A stretch of DNA of 64,000 nt from an uncultured Pseudomonadota bacterium (GTDB lineage: Bacteria > Pseudomonadota > Gammaproteobacteria > Burkholderiales > Thiobacillaceae): the NCBI GenBank assembly GCA_903835655.1, contig CAILNT010000081.1, positions 20,296 through 84,295 on the forward strand. Reading direction: 5' to 3'. Each line of letters starts with the position of its first letter. The stretch's first letter is position 1. Position numbers and translations under genes: made by a program. Below, piece by piece: positions 21,271 to 30,906 of this stretch. The notes beneath the pieces are model-generated. The model saw nothing but the letters and a program-made list of their open reading frames with translations. It was not told where the DNA came from and did no database searches.

Positions 21271-21765
21271 TTACTCCTGAAGAGCCAAGCTGGCCTTCGA
21301 TTCTGTCCAGTCGCCGGCGCCATCCTGGATCATTTCCTTGATTTCGATCCGGGATTCGCTGATGGAAACGATGACGCCGAAGTTCTGGCCGATGCGGTCC
21401 CCTTTGGCCAAGCGATACAGGGTGTTATCGGGGCGGCGGACCAGGGCATACAACTGGCCGCTCTTTTTCAGCGTGCCCACCATGTGCAGCCCATCGAGTG
21501 GCTCCAGTTCCAGCGGCTCCTTGGGCCGGGTCAGGTCGGGCTGGAGACCGCCGCCCTTGCTGGGCTTGAGGCCGCGAGGGCTGAAAGGGTCGGGCAAACC
21601 GCTCGGATCGTACTTGAACTCCAGATGCGGCCGAACCGCGGGCAAGGGCTCCAGGGGCTGCTGCACGCCCTGCCCTGCCTGGGCCATGAAAGCACGCAAA
21701 TCCGCGAATTCATCCCGGGCACAGCCGGCCAGAAGCAGCACGAAGCATAGGCTGATGCACCTCAT
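21271..21765 (-). CDS. pilP: Type IV pilus lipoprotein PilP
   Basis: An inner-membrane lipoprotein of 164 residues that links the PilNO complex to PilQ. Lipobox LLLAGC gives lipidated Cys15, then an unstructured Pro-rich linker and the beta-sandwich domain (LDGLHMVGTLKKSGQLYALV, KGDRIGQNFGVIVSISESRI). Its start overlaps the pilO stop by 4 bases (ATGA). Confidence 0.93.
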   Translation of the reverse strand: MRCISLCFVLLLAGCARDEFADLRAFMAQAGQGVQQPLEPLPAVRPHLEFKYDPSGLPDPFSPRGLKPSKGGGLQPDLTRPKEPLELEPLDGLHMVGTLKKSGQLYALVRRPDNTLYRLAKGDRIGQNFGVIVSISESRIEIKEMIQDGAGDWTESKASLALQE

Positions 21766-22385
21766 TTTTTCTTGCTCCCCAGCTTCTTCGCGGCGACGAG
21801 TTCCTTCTCGTCCAGGTAACGATAGGTCTGGATACGCGCCTCCATGCCCAGACTCCCGGCCTTGGCCGGCAACAAGGCGATATCGTGCAAGGTGACGATG
21901 CGCGGCAGTCTGGAGAGATCGCCCACGAAGCTGGCGAGGTCATGGTAGCCACCGGTGACCTTGATCGATACCGGCAAGGTGGCATAGAAGCCCGCCAGGG
22001 TTTCATTGCCGGGGCGAAACAACTCGAACGCGAGCCCATGGCCTATCCCCACCTGATTGATATCGGTCAGCAAGGCATCCATCTCGGAGCGGTCGGGCAG
22101 CTGCCGCAGGAGCGAAGCGAGCGACTTCTCCACGTCCGTGTACCGCTGTTTGTAGGCCGCATAGTGAAAAGCCTGGATCTTCTTGGTGACATAGGTTTCG
22201 CGCAACCGCTGTTCTTCCTGGCGCGCGGCGTCGAGTTCCTTGATGCTGTCCGACCAGAGCAGCATCCAGCCGCCGGCGACCATCAGAACGAGGAGTGCCG
22301 CCAGCAACAGCGCTCGCAGCGGCAAGGGGGCATTGGCGATGTCCTTGAGATCGACGTGGTTCAGGTCGGACCAGTTCATGCTCAT
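21762..22385 (-). CDS. pilO: Type IV pilus inner-membrane protein PilO
   Basis: A protein of 207 residues with one N-terminal membrane helix (about 25-45, LRALLLAALLVLMVAGGWML), a coiled coil (about 50-110) and a ferredoxin-like periplasmic domain (TLPVSIKVTGGYHDLASFVG, LHDIALLPAKAG). It pairs with PilN in the alignment complex. The start at 22385 overlaps the pilN stop (ATGA); a second ATG at 22379 is possible. Confidence 0.93.
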   Translation of the reverse strand: MSMNWSDLNHVDLKDIANAPLPLRALLLAALLVLMVAGGWMLLWSDSIKELDAARQEEQRLRETYVTKKIQAFHYAAYKQRYTDVEKSLASLLRQLPDRSEMDALLTDINQVGIGHGLAFELFRPGNETLAGFYATLPVSIKVTGGYHDLASFVGDLSRLPRIVTLHDIALLPAKAGSLGMEARIQTYRYLDEKELVAAKKLGSKKK

Positions 22386-22960
22386 GGCTTGCCCTTCGCG
22401 TCCAGCGGCTGTTCGGGCCGGGTGATCTTCACGGTCATGGCGAACTCGTTGACATGCACCTTGCCAAGCTCCGCGGCCTTCACCTCGACCAGGGTGGGTT
22501 CCTGGAACACGGCGGTGTCGTCCAGCGCCCTCATATACGCGGATACGCGCGCGCTGGATTGGGCATAACCGTTGAGCGCCAGGACGTCCCCGGTCTGCTT
22601 GATGCTCTTCAGATAGAGCCCATCGGGCAGGCATCGAGCCAGCGCGTCGAACAGGCTCACGGCCTCGGCGCGGTTGCCTTGCAAGGATTCCACCACTTTC
22701 TTGCGCGCCAGCAAATCCTGGGTCTTGTCCCGAAGTTGCTTGATCTCGGCGATCTGCTTGTCGAGTTTTGCATTTTCCTCGCGCAGAAAGGTGTTGCGGC
22801 TGTCCTGGACATGCTTCGCGTTGACCAGCCGCATCTGGCCGATGGCCACGACCGCCAGCCCTATCCCGGCCACGGCGATGGCCAGGATCGCGAACAGACG
22901 CTGCTGCTGAGCGCGGCGCAGCTGGCGGTGAGGCAGGAGGTTGATGCGGATCGGGTTCAT
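22382..22960 (-). CDS. pilN: Type IV pilus inner-membrane protein PilN
   Basis: A protein of 192 residues. The short cytoplasmic N-terminus MNPIRINLLPHRQLRR contains the INLLP motif that docks into PilM. A membrane helix (about 22-45) is followed by a coiled coil (about 50-85, AKLDKQIAEIKQLRDKTQDL) and a periplasmic ferredoxin-like domain (LARCLPDGLYLKSIKQTGDV). The start overlaps the pilM stop by 4 bases. Confidence 0.95.
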   Translation of the reverse strand: MNPIRINLLPHRQLRRAQQQRLFAILAIAVAGIGLAVVAIGQMRLVNAKHVQDSRNTFLREENAKLDKQIAEIKQLRDKTQDLLARKKVVESLQGNRAEAVSLFDALARCLPDGLYLKSIKQTGDVLALNGYAQSSARVSAYMRALDDTAVFQEPTLVEVKAAELGKVHVNEFAMTVKITRPEQPLDAKGKP

Positions 22961-24036
22961 GTTCGGTCGAACTTGCGCAAGGCCAGACCGCAGGCGACGA
23001 ACAGCGCCGGGGCATCGATGGCGAGCTGGCGTGCCCTGACCTGGCCGGACACCGCCATCTTGGCGAAGGGATTCGCGATCAGGGTGCTAGTCTGCACCTT
23101 GCCGTGCACCACCTCGTCCAGCCCGGGAATGGCGGCGCACCCCCCGGCCAGGAGGATGTGGTCGAGCGTCTGGTGCGAGGTGGCGGAAAAAAACAGCTGC
23201 AACGCGCGTCCGATTTCCAGCGCAACCGTGTCCAGAAAGGGTTGCAGCACTTCCGACTCGTAGCTGTCCGGCAGCAGCCCCTTGCGTTTGGCGTCCTCGG
23301 CTTCCTCCGTGGGCAGATCGAAACGGCGGGCGATTTCATTGGTGAGCATGTTGCCACCCAGCGAGTGCTCGCGCTGATACACCAGCTGGTTGTCGTGCAG
23401 CACGTTGATATGCGTGGTGTTGGCACCGATGTCGATGATGGCGACGGTCTGGCCGCTGCCGTTTTCGGGCAGGTGAAAGAGCATCTGTTCGTAGGCCGTA
23501 AGGATGGCGAAAGCGTCCACATCCATGATGACCGTGTTCAGTCCCACCGACTCCGCCAAGGCCACGCGCTCTTCCACGCGGTCACGCCGGGAAAGCACGA
23601 CCAGTGCATCGTTTTCGCTGGGATTGCGGGCATTGGGCCCGAGGATCTGATAATCCAGACTGACTTCGTCGAGCGAGAACGCCGCCATCTGGTTGGCTTC
23701 CGCCGCCACCTGGGTATCGATTTCCGCATCGCTGGAACCCACCGGCAGGAGGATTTTCTTGGTGATGACGGCGGAAGCGGGCAAGGCCAGCGCCACCGTG
23801 CGCGTCTTCGTGTCGAGCGCCCGCCAACACTCCCGCATGGCGGTCTCGACCAGGTCGGGCTTGGCGATGACGCCGTCCGCCACGGACTCCTTCGGCAAGG
23901 GGGTGATGGCATAGCGCTCCACCCGGCGCATGTCCTTGCCACTGCGGCCGAGCTCAAGCATTTTCACGGCCGATGAGCTAATATCGACGCCTATCAGCGG
24001 CCTTGCCCCCTGACCTGGAAACGCGAATTTCAACAC
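22957..24036 (-). CDS. pilM: Type IV pilus assembly protein PilM
   Basis: An actin-like cytoplasmic ATP-binding protein of 359 residues that anchors the PilMNOP complex. Motifs: phosphate loop GVDISSSAVKMLEL at the N-terminus, VAIIDIGANTTHINVLHDNQ, and the adenosine-loop LLAGGCAAIPGLDEVV. It is the first gene of the pil set and is divergent from the PBP1A gene. The 125-base gap between them (24037-24161) is AT-rich and must carry both promoters. Confidence 0.95.
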   Translation of the reverse strand: MLKFAFPGQGARPLIGVDISSSAVKMLELGRSGKDMRRVERYAITPLPKESVADGVIAKPDLVETAMRECWRALDTKTRTVALALPASAVITKKILLPVGSSDAEIDTQVAAEANQMAAFSLDEVSLDYQILGPNARNPSENDALVVLSRRDRVEERVALAESVGLNTVIMDVDAFAILTAYEQMLFHLPENGSGQTVAIIDIGANTTHINVLHDNQLVYQREHSLGGNMLTNEIARRFDLPTEEAEDAKRKGLLPDSYESEVLQPFLDTVALEIGRALQLFFSATSHQTLDHILLAGGCAAIPGLDEVVHGKVQTSTLIANPFAKMAVSGQVRARQLAIDAPALFVACGLALRKFDRT

Positions 24037-24161
24037 ATTCCCCTTTGTGCGCGGTTCAAGCGCTTATTTAGTAGATTGCGGCAAATCCTAGCAACAACTG
24101 CATGGTTCCGCACAAGTAATTTTTTCCACCGTCTGCTTCCACCCTACTCACCGAGTTCGAC

Positions 24162-26504
24162 ATGACCCGCTGGTGGCAACTTCTCTTGGCAGGGGCCGCC
24201 GGCCTGATCGTCGTGGCAACCGCCATAGCCGGCCTCTCCGCCGCGCTGATCTACCCCAATCTGCCCAGCCTGGATAGCCTGACCGACTATCAACCCAAGC
24301 AACCCTTGCGTATATACACCGAGGATGGCGTCCTGATCGGCGAATTTGGCGAGGAGAGACGAGATGTGGTGCGACTGGTCGATACGCCGAAATTCATGCG
24401 CCAGGCCATCCTGGCTGCGGAAGACGATCGTTTCTATCAGCACGGCGGCGTGGACACCCTGGGCATACTGCGGGCGGCCATCAGCAATCTGGTATCCGGG
24501 GGTGCCAAGGAAGGAGCCTCCACCATCACCATGCAGGTAGCGCGCAACTTCTTCCTGACGTCGGAAAAATCCTTTCGGCGCAAGCTCAACGAAGCTCTGC
24601 TGGCGATCAAGATCGAGCACGCCTTGAGCAAGGATGAAATCCTCGAGATCTACATCAACCACATCTATCTGGGGCAACGGGCTTATGGTTTCGCTGCGGC
24701 AGCCCAAATCTATTTCGGCAAGCCGCTGGCCAGAATCAATCTGGCCGAGGCGGCCATGCTCGCCGGCCTGCCCAAGGCGCCTTCGGCCTATAACCCGGTG
24801 GTCAACCCCACACGCGCAAAATCCAGGCAGATCTACGTCCTGGGGCGCATGAAGGCGCTGGGCTACATCGGCGAAGCGGACTACGCACGCGCCAGGGAGC
24901 AGCGCCTGCCAGTCAAATACTCTCCCCAGAATTTCGAGGCGGAAGCGCCCTATCTGGCGGAACTGGTGCGGCAACGCATGCACCTGAAGTACGGCGATTC
25001 GATCTATGTCAGCGGCATGAAGGTCTACACCACGCTCAGGCGAGCCGACCAGCGCGCAGCCGTGGCCGGGGTACGCCAGGGTGTGGTGGAATTCCAGCGA
25101 CGCCGGGGTTATTTCGGCCCCGAGGCCCATCTGCAACTCCCCTCGGACTCGGCGGATGCCGAAAAAGCGATCGAGGCGGATCTGCTGGAACGCGAGGAGT
25201 CCAATGGCTTCCTACCAGGCGTGGTGCTCTCCGTGGACAAGACGCGCATCCGGGTACGTATACGCAGCGGGGAGGGCATCGATCTCGGCCCCAGCGAAAT
25301 CCAGTTCGCGCAACGTTTCCTGTCAACCAAGATGGCCGCCGAGAAGCGCCTGGCGCGTGGCAGCGTGGTGCGCGTGGTGCGACTCTCCCCCACAGCGCCC
25401 TGGCAACTAACCTGTTTGCCCCAGGTGCAGGCCGCCTTTATCTCCCTCTCGCCCGATACCGGCGCAATTCGCGCCATGGTGGGCGGCTTCGACTTTACCC
25501 GCAACCAGTTCAACCATGTGACCCAGGCGTGGCGCCAACCCGGTTCCAGCTTCAAGCCCTTCATTTATTCCGCCTCGCTGGAACGAGGCGTCACCGCGGC
25601 AAGCGTATTCGATGACGCGCCGATCGCGGTGGACCCGGCGGAAACCGGCGGCGTGGCCTGGGACCCCAAAAATTATGACGGCACCATGGAAGGGCCGCTG
25701 ACCTTGCGCATGGCCCTGGCGAAATCCAAAAATCTGATCTCGATCCGCGTCTTGCAGGCAGCCAGTGTTCCCTTCGTCCACGAATATGCCGCCAAATTCG
25801 GTTTCGACATGAACCGCATCCCCGCTTACCTGACCATGGCGCTGGGCGCGGGCGAAGTCACCCCCCTGTCGCTGGCGACGGGCTATGCAGTGTTCGCCAA
25901 CGGTGGCGGCCGGGTGATCCCCTGGCATCTGCTCAAGGTGACAGACAAGGACGGCCATGTCCTGGAGAACTTCGCTCCGGTAGCCCCGACCGTTGCAATT
26001 GCCCCGCGCAACGCCTTCATCATGTCCAGTCTGCTGCAAGACGTGATCCGGCGCGGCACGGGTGCGGCCGCGATGCGCCTGGGACGCGGCGACCTCGCCG
26101 GAAAAACCGGCACCACCAACGACAACCGCGACGCCTGGTTCGCCGGCTTCCAGAAGACCCGCGTGGCGGTTGCCTGGATGGGCTACGATCAGCCGCGCTC
26201 CCTGGGTTCCGGGGAAACCGGGGGCGGTACCGCCTTGCCGATCTGGATCCGATACATGGACGAAGTCTTGAAGGGCGTAGCGGAGATGCCGCCGCTACCT
26301 CCCGCCGGCATCGTCTCCCATGCGATCGACCCAAAAACCGGTGCGCCCTTGCCGGATGGCCAGGGCGTGCTGGAATACTTCTTTCAGGAATACGCGCCCG
26401 TGCCGGCGCCTCTTCCCGGATCGCCCCCCGTACCCGGCGCCGTGACCGCGGCGCCCCAGCCCTTCGGCATCCAGCCCGTAGCGCCCCCGGGTCCGGGCAT
26501 CTGA
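24162..26504 (+). CDS. mrcA: Penicillin-binding protein 1A
   Basis: A bifunctional peptidoglycan synthase of 780 residues in the inner membrane. There is an N-terminal membrane anchor (about 8-30). The GT51 transglycosylase domain (about 50-225) has catalytic Glu87 in AAEDDRFYQHGG, GASTITMQVARNFFLT and EIYINHIYLGQRAYGF. An OB-like insert follows, then the transpeptidase domain (about 420-690) with active Ser in PGSSFKPFIY (about 461), SKN in ALAKSKNLIS and KTGTT (about 648). The Pro-rich tail is typical of betaproteobacterial PBP1A. It is divergent from pilM, an arrangement widely conserved in beta- and gammaproteobacteria. Confidence 0.96.
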   Translation: MTRWWQLLLAGAAGLIVVATAIAGLSAALIYPNLPSLDSLTDYQPKQPLRIYTEDGVLIGEFGEERRDVVRLVDTPKFMRQAILAAEDDRFYQHGGVDTLGILRAAISNLVSGGAKEGASTITMQVARNFFLTSEKSFRRKLNEALLAIKIEHALSKDEILEIYINHIYLGQRAYGFAAAAQIYFGKPLARINLAEAAMLAGLPKAPSAYNPVVNPTRAKSRQIYVLGRMKALGYIGEADYARAREQRLPVKYSPQNFEAEAPYLAELVRQRMHLKYGDSIYVSGMKVYTTLRRADQRAAVAGVRQGVVEFQRRRGYFGPEAHLQLPSDSADAEKAIEADLLEREESNGFLPGVVLSVDKTRIRVRIRSGEGIDLGPSEIQFAQRFLSTKMAAEKRLARGSVVRVVRLSPTAPWQLTCLPQVQAAFISLSPDTGAIRAMVGGFDFTRNQFNHVTQAWRQPGSSFKPFIYSASLERGVTAASVFDDAPIAVDPAETGGVAWDPKNYDGTMEGPLTLRMALAKSKNLISIRVLQAASVPFVHEYAAKFGFDMNRIPAYLTMALGAGEVTPLSLATGYAVFANGGGRVIPWHLLKVTDKDGHVLENFAPVAPTVAIAPRNAFIMSSLLQDVIRRGTGAAAMRLGRGDLAGKTGTTNDNRDAWFAGFQKTRVAVAWMGYDQPRSLGSGETGGGTALPIWIRYMDEVLKGVAEMPPLPPAGIVSHAIDPKTGAPLPDGQGVLEYFFQEYAPVPAPLPGSPPVPGAVTAAPQPFGIQPVAPPGPGI

Positions 26505-27061
26505 TGGCCGCCTCGCGCGAAGCTCGCGCGCTGCACGCGCGCGCGCGCGTCGCCGATCTGGCCGCGCGTTTCATGGCGGAACTCGGACTCAACGATCATG
26601 CGCAGGCCAAGCGCAAGGCGGCGCGACAGCTAGGCTTGCCAGAGGGGCATGGCATGCCCAGCAACGAAGAAATCGACGCGGCCCTGGCCGAACGCCAGGC
26701 CCTGTTCCAGCCCGAGGAACAGAGCGCCCTGCTGGCCGGCTTGCGCGTGCAAGCCAGGGAGGTGATGCGTGCCTTCGCGCGCTTCGATCCCGCGCTGACG
26801 GGTGCGGTCATCACCGGCGCAATCTCCGAAAACAGCCTCATCGAACTGGAAATCGCCGAGGATGCCAGCAAGGATTTCGAGCAGTTCCTGGTCAACCAGG
26901 GGATCGCCTACAAGGTCCAGGATCGCGCCGCGCGCATGGCTTACCTGGTCTACTCGGAACCGACGGACGTCCTGGTGCGCCTGGTCAATCCGGGCACGCG
27001 CCAGGCCCTGCGGCTCTCCCTGGGCCGACTGGAAAAGCTGATCGCCGAAACCGATCAGTGA
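26504..27061 (+). CDS. Conserved protein of unknown function after the PBP1A gene
   Basis: A predicted protein of 185 residues with no signal peptide or membrane segment. The N-terminal half is basic and helical (ADLAARFMAELGLNDHAQAK, ARQLGLPEGHGMPSNEEIDA), the second half has FDPALTGAVITGAISENSLI and ends in a helical tail. The ATG overlaps the PBP1A stop by one base, so it is translationally coupled. The phrase FDPALTGAV followed by alternating strands recalls nucleotidyltransferase-fold proteins, but I cannot place it with confidence. Confidence 0.75.
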   Translation: MAASREARALHARARVADLAARFMAELGLNDHAQAKRKAARQLGLPEGHGMPSNEEIDAALAERQALFQPEEQSALLAGLRVQAREVMRAFARFDPALTGAVITGAISENSLIELEIAEDASKDFEQFLVNQGIAYKVQDRAARMAYLVYSEPTDVLVRLVNPGTRQALRLSLGRLEKLIAETDQ

Positions 27062-27406
27062 ATCCTGCCTACGGCTACAATGCGCCCAGTACCGCCGTAC
27101 CCCCATGACCGTGCGGACATGGCGCGGCTGCCGCCCCTCCGTTAAACCTTGAATCCTCAGTTGACCGCTCATTTTCCCTTGTGAGGCCCCATGAACATTA
27201 AGGTTTGCGCTTTCGATCACGCTCACTCTTTGGGTGAACCCGCTACGCACCCGATTGCACTTCTAGCGAGCCGCCTGGCTGCGTTGCTCCTCCTTGCAGG
27301 GAGCGACCATGCGCGTCGTCGCGCCTTGCCAGACAACTCGCCAGACGCTCACTCGGGCGTGTTCAACTGAAGTTTCAAGGTTAAAGGATGACTTCCTGAC
27401 CAGTCC
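27062..27406 (+). other. 345-base gap before the epsB-like gene
   Basis: No gene is supported here. The stretch holds copy B of the dispersed repeat (27151-27261) and, after it, 145 bases leading to the epsB-like gene. No clear -24/-12 or -35/-10 pair stands out. A short reading frame starting inside the repeat at 27191 has no independent support. Confidence 0.6.
27151..27261 (+). repeat. Dispersed 111-bp repeat, copy B, upstream of the epsB-like gene
   Basis: It aligns without gaps to the minus strand of 650-760 at about 80% identity. In one frame it reads ESSVDRSFSLVRPHEH then stop, parallel to the kinase end DPSVDRSIAPVRPQEY then stop in copy A, so a C-terminal peptide-coding segment is conserved even though no gene ends here. 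It points towards the downstream gene, as copy A does. Confidence 0.8.
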
Positions 27407-28783
27407 ATGATTCGCTTTTTCCGCCATTACATCTCCTTGAGCATGCTTTTCCTCACGGTGCTGGAGTTTCTGGTGTTCTATTTCGCCAGCGATTTCTCCG
27501 CCCAGAGGCATGGCTCCGTATTGCCGATAAAAGTCGCGCTCTACAAACCGCTGCTGTTCGCGGCCGTGCTCACCCTGCATAGTTCCATGTTCGATCTCTA
27601 TGGCTGGGCCTGGACCACGGGCCTGCGCAGCCTGTTTTTTCGCATTTTCGGAAGTTTCTCCGTCAGCGGACTACTGCTCTACGCGGGATCCCTGGCATTG
27701 CCCGAGGTTTTCGCCCACGGCGGCGAACTCGTCTCGGCCGTCGTCATTTCCATGCTCTCCGTCATCCTGATCCGCCTGATGTTCATCGAGTGGGACAGGG
27801 TCGACCTGTTCAAGAAGCGGGTGCTGGTTCTGGGGACCGGCAGCCGCGCGGCGAAGATCGAGGAACTGGCCTCGCAAGGCGAGACCCAGGGCCTCAACAT
27901 CATCGGTTACCTGCCGATGGGATCGATCCACAGCTACGTGCCACGCGAGCGGGTACTCACCGACACGGACAATATCCGCGACCTGGTGGAACAGTTTGGC
28001 GTGGATGAAATCGTCGTGGCCATACGCGAGCGCCGCGGCGGCGGCTTACCCGTGGCCGAATTGCTCAAATGCAAGCTGCGCGGCGTCAGTGTCCTCGACC
28101 TGCCCACCTTTTTCGAGCGCCAGACCGGCATCCTTCCGCTGGAAGCGATCAACGCCAGCTGGATGATTTTTTCCGACGGCTTCACGCAAGGCATGAGTCG
28201 CGACGTGGTCAAGCGCGTTTTCGACATGGTGGTCAGCAGCATCGTGCTACTGGTCACCCTGCCCATGATGCTGCTGACCGGCCTGCTGATCCGCATGGAA
28301 AGCCGAGGACCGATCTTCTACACGCAGGAACGGGTGGGTCAGTACGGAAAGAATTTCACCATCTTCAAGTTCCGCAGCATGTACACCGATGCCGAAAAAG
28401 ATGGCCGACCAGTTTGGGCCCTGCACAAGGACGACCGCACCACCGGCGTGGGACGATTGATCCGTCGCCTGCGCATCGACGAATTGCCGCAGACCATCAA
28501 CGTTTTTTTCGGCCACATGAGCTTTGTGGGTCCACGGCCGGAACGCCCCTACTTCGTCGATGAACTGGCTGCGCAGATCCCCTATTTCCATGCCAGGCAC
28601 AGCGTCAAACCCGGGATCACGGGCTGGGCACAGGTCAAATTTCCCTACGGCGCGAGCGTGGAGGACGCCATGTCCAAGCTCCAGTACGATCTCTATTACG
28701 TCAAGAACCATAGCTTGTTCCTTGACCTCATGATCCTGTTGCAGACGGCCCAGGTTGTAGTTCTGGGCAAAGGGGTGCGCTGA
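27407..28783 (+). CDS. EpsB-type polyprenyl-phosphate sugar-1-phosphate transferase (XrtA-associated)
   Basis: A membrane enzyme of 458 residues that starts exopolysaccharide repeat synthesis by moving a sugar-1-phosphate onto undecaprenyl phosphate. Four N-terminal membrane segments (about 10-130) are followed by a Rossmann-like cytoplasmic domain (KKRVLVLGTGSRAAKIEEL), a fifth membrane segment (about 275-300) and the catalytic bacterial sugar transferase domain (KRVFDMVVSS, FTIFKFRSMYTDAE, RLRIDELPQTINVFFGHMSF, VGPRPERP, KPGITGWAQVKFPYG). This is the type found with the exosortase XrtA/PEP-CTERM system. Its stop overlaps the prsK start by one base. Confidence 0.93.
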   Translation: MIRFFRHYISLSMLFLTVLEFLVFYFASDFSAQRHGSVLPIKVALYKPLLFAAVLTLHSSMFDLYGWAWTTGLRSLFFRIFGSFSVSGLLLYAGSLALPEVFAHGGELVSAVVISMLSVILIRLMFIEWDRVDLFKKRVLVLGTGSRAAKIEELASQGETQGLNIIGYLPMGSIHSYVPRERVLTDTDNIRDLVEQFGVDEIVVAIRERRGGGLPVAELLKCKLRGVSVLDLPTFFERQTGILPLEAINASWMIFSDGFTQGMSRDVVKRVFDMVVSSIVLLVTLPMMLLTGLLIRMESRGPIFYTQERVGQYGKNFTIFKFRSMYTDAEKDGRPVWALHKDDRTTGVGRLIRRLRIDELPQTINVFFGHMSFVGPRPERPYFVDELAAQIPYFHARHSVKPGITGWAQVKFPYGASVEDAMSKLQYDLYYVKNHSLFLDLMILLQTAQVVVLGKGVR

Positions 28784-30906
28784 TGCTCATCGCCAGCGCG
28801 AGCTACGGCCTGGGTGCCGCGGCTTTCGCGGCGCTGGCCCTGGCCTGTGGCCGTTCCGACAATTCGAAGCCGCGCCTGCGACTGCCCGCGGCCGTGTCCG
28901 CCGTCTGGGCCGCGTTTGCCGCCTTGCAGGCCTGGCTGGATGTCGGTCAGGAACTGCTGGCGCTGCTGGAACTGGGCCGGAACATGGCCTGGCTCTGGCT
29001 GTTCTGGCGCAGCCTGACAGGACTGCGCGATGGCGACCGCTTCGACTCACCCGGGCTCGCCGGGCTGGGGCGGGGTCTGGCACTCCTCGGCGTGAGCGCC
29101 CTGCTCGCGCAAGGAGCCGCCCTGCTCTGGCCCGGGCACACGACCAGCCTCCTGGCCTACGTGCTGCTTCCCAACATCACCGCCATATTCGGCATGGTTC
29201 TGGTGGAACAGTACTATCGCAACGCCCCCCCCCAGGAACGCTGGAGCATCAAGTTTCTCTGCCTGGCCCTGGGCGGCATGTTCGCCTACGACTTTTACCT
29301 CTATTCCGAGGCCATGCTGTTCAGCCGAATTTCGGCCGACACCTGGATCGCGCGCGGTGCGGTCAACGCGCTCCTGGCCCCGCTGGTGTGGATCTCCTTG
29401 CAGCGCAGCCCGGAAAACCGGTCGATGGGCATATCGCATCGCATGGCTTTCCACTCGGTCGCACTGGGCGGCTCAGGCATCTATCTCATGCTCATGGCCG
29501 CCGCCGGCTACTACTTGCGCATCGTCGGTGGCAACTGGGGCTCGCTGTTGCAGACCGTCTTCCTGTTCGGCGCCATCGCCCTACTCCTGGTCACGGTATT
29601 TTCCGGGGTCGCGCGCGCGCGCCTGAGAGTGTTTCTGTCGAAGAATTTTTTCCACTACCGCTACGATTACCGGGAAGAATGGCTGCATTTCACGGACCTG
29701 CTGACCGCCGGAGACCCGGGTTCCCAGGTCTACGAGCGCAGCCTCGAGGCCATGGCCGGGCTGGTCGACAGCCCCGCCGCCGCCCTCTGGATGAAACAGG
29801 ACGACGGCTACTTCCGACGTTCCGCCCACTGGAACTGGTCGGACCTGAATGGCCACTTCGCCACCGACCACCCTTTCGCCCGCTTTCTCGAAAGCAGCCG
29901 CTGGATCCTTGACCTGCATGAATGCGAAGGCCAACCGGAATACCTGGGAGACGCGGCCCCACCTCCCTGGTTGGCGGGGGAAGCGCGCGCCTGGCTGGTG
30001 ATCCCCCTCTTCTGGCATGACAGCCTGCTAGGCGTCATGGTGCTGGCAGATTCCCGCGGCGGCGTAGTCTTCGACTGGGAAATCAGCGATCTGCTGAAAA
30101 CCGCCGCGCGTCAGGCGACCGCACACCTCGCCCAGGCGCGTGCTGCCGAGGCTCTGACCGTGGCGCGCCAGTTCGAGTCTTTCAACCGGGCTGCGGCCTT
30201 CGTGGTTCACGACATCAAGAACCTGGTGGCACAACTCTCCTTGCTGCTGGCCAATGCGGAACGCCACAAGCACAAACCCGAATTCCAGGAAGACATGCTG
30301 GCGACCATCGAAAGCTCCCTGGCCCGCATGAACCGGATGCTGATCAAACTGCATGACAAACCGGACGCCAAGCACAGCGGCGAACTCGTTCTGGATGAAT
30401 TGTTGCAGGAAGTGATCGAATCCAAGAGCGCGTTCAGCCTCAAACCCACGCTCGGCATCCACGCACACGGAATACGGGTGAGCGCCGACCGGGAAAAGCT
30501 CACACGCATACTCGGTCACCTCGTGCAGAACGCGATCGAAGCGACGCCATACACGGGAAAAGTGAGTGTTACACTCGACCGCAGCGACCACTGGGCAGAA
30601 ATCGTGGTCGCGGACACGGGAGCCGGCATGGATGACACCTTCATCCGTGAGCGACTGTTTCGACCTTTCGATTCCACCAAGGGAACCGGCATGGGAATCG
30701 GCGCTTATGAGTGCAAGGCGTACGTCCAGGAACTGGGGGGCGACATCGCCGTCGAGAGTCGACCCGGGCGTGGCAGCCGCTTCACCCTGAGGTTCCCGTT
30801 ACACCCAGGCCTATCGCCGCACAGTCACGGGATGGGCTTGCCCCCGAATGGTGCGGACCAGGGAATCGTATCGGGCTTGCAAGCAGCCGGAGATGGACGG
30901 CCATGA
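28783..30906 (+). CDS. prsK: PEP-CTERM/XrtA-system histidine kinase PrsK
   Basis: A membrane histidine kinase of 707 residues. There are about eight N-terminal membrane helices (about 1-285), a GAF domain (about 300-450), and a kinase core with phospho-acceptor His in AAFVVHDIKNLVAQLSLL (about 475) and ATPase boxes LVQNAIEATPYTGK and VADTGAGMDD, GTGMGIGAYECKAYVQELGG. It is coupled by overlaps to the epsB-like gene before and prsR after (ATGA). A 9-base C run lies inside the gene at 29225-29233. Partner and role follow the known PrsK/PrsR pair of exosortase-bearing bacteria; the signal is unknown. Confidence 0.92.
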   Translation: MLIASASYGLGAAAFAALALACGRSDNSKPRLRLPAAVSAVWAAFAALQAWLDVGQELLALLELGRNMAWLWLFWRSLTGLRDGDRFDSPGLAGLGRGLALLGVSALLAQGAALLWPGHTTSLLAYVLLPNITAIFGMVLVEQYYRNAPPQERWSIKFLCLALGGMFAYDFYLYSEAMLFSRISADTWIARGAVNALLAPLVWISLQRSPENRSMGISHRMAFHSVALGGSGIYLMLMAAAGYYLRIVGGNWGSLLQTVFLFGAIALLLVTVFSGVARARLRVFLSKNFFHYRYDYREEWLHFTDLLTAGDPGSQVYERSLEAMAGLVDSPAAALWMKQDDGYFRRSAHWNWSDLNGHFATDHPFARFLESSRWILDLHECEGQPEYLGDAAPPPWLAGEARAWLVIPLFWHDSLLGVMVLADSRGGVVFDWEISDLLKTAARQATAHLAQARAAEALTVARQFESFNRAAAFVVHDIKNLVAQLSLLLANAERHKHKPEFQEDMLATIESSLARMNRMLIKLHDKPDAKHSGELVLDELLQEVIESKSAFSLKPTLGIHAHGIRVSADREKLTRILGHLVQNAIEATPYTGKVSVTLDRSDHWAEIVVADTGAGMDDTFIRERLFRPFDSTKGTGMGIGAYECKAYVQELGGDIAVESRPGRGSRFTLRFPLHPGLSPHSHGMGLPPNGADQGIVSGLQAAGDGRP

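Noticed and set aside
27191..27370. Small gene beginning inside repeat copy B
   Set aside because: The frame (MNIKVCAFDHAHSLGEP...) follows the dispersed repeat sequence and lacks a ribosome site; the parallel frame in copy A is not open in the same way.
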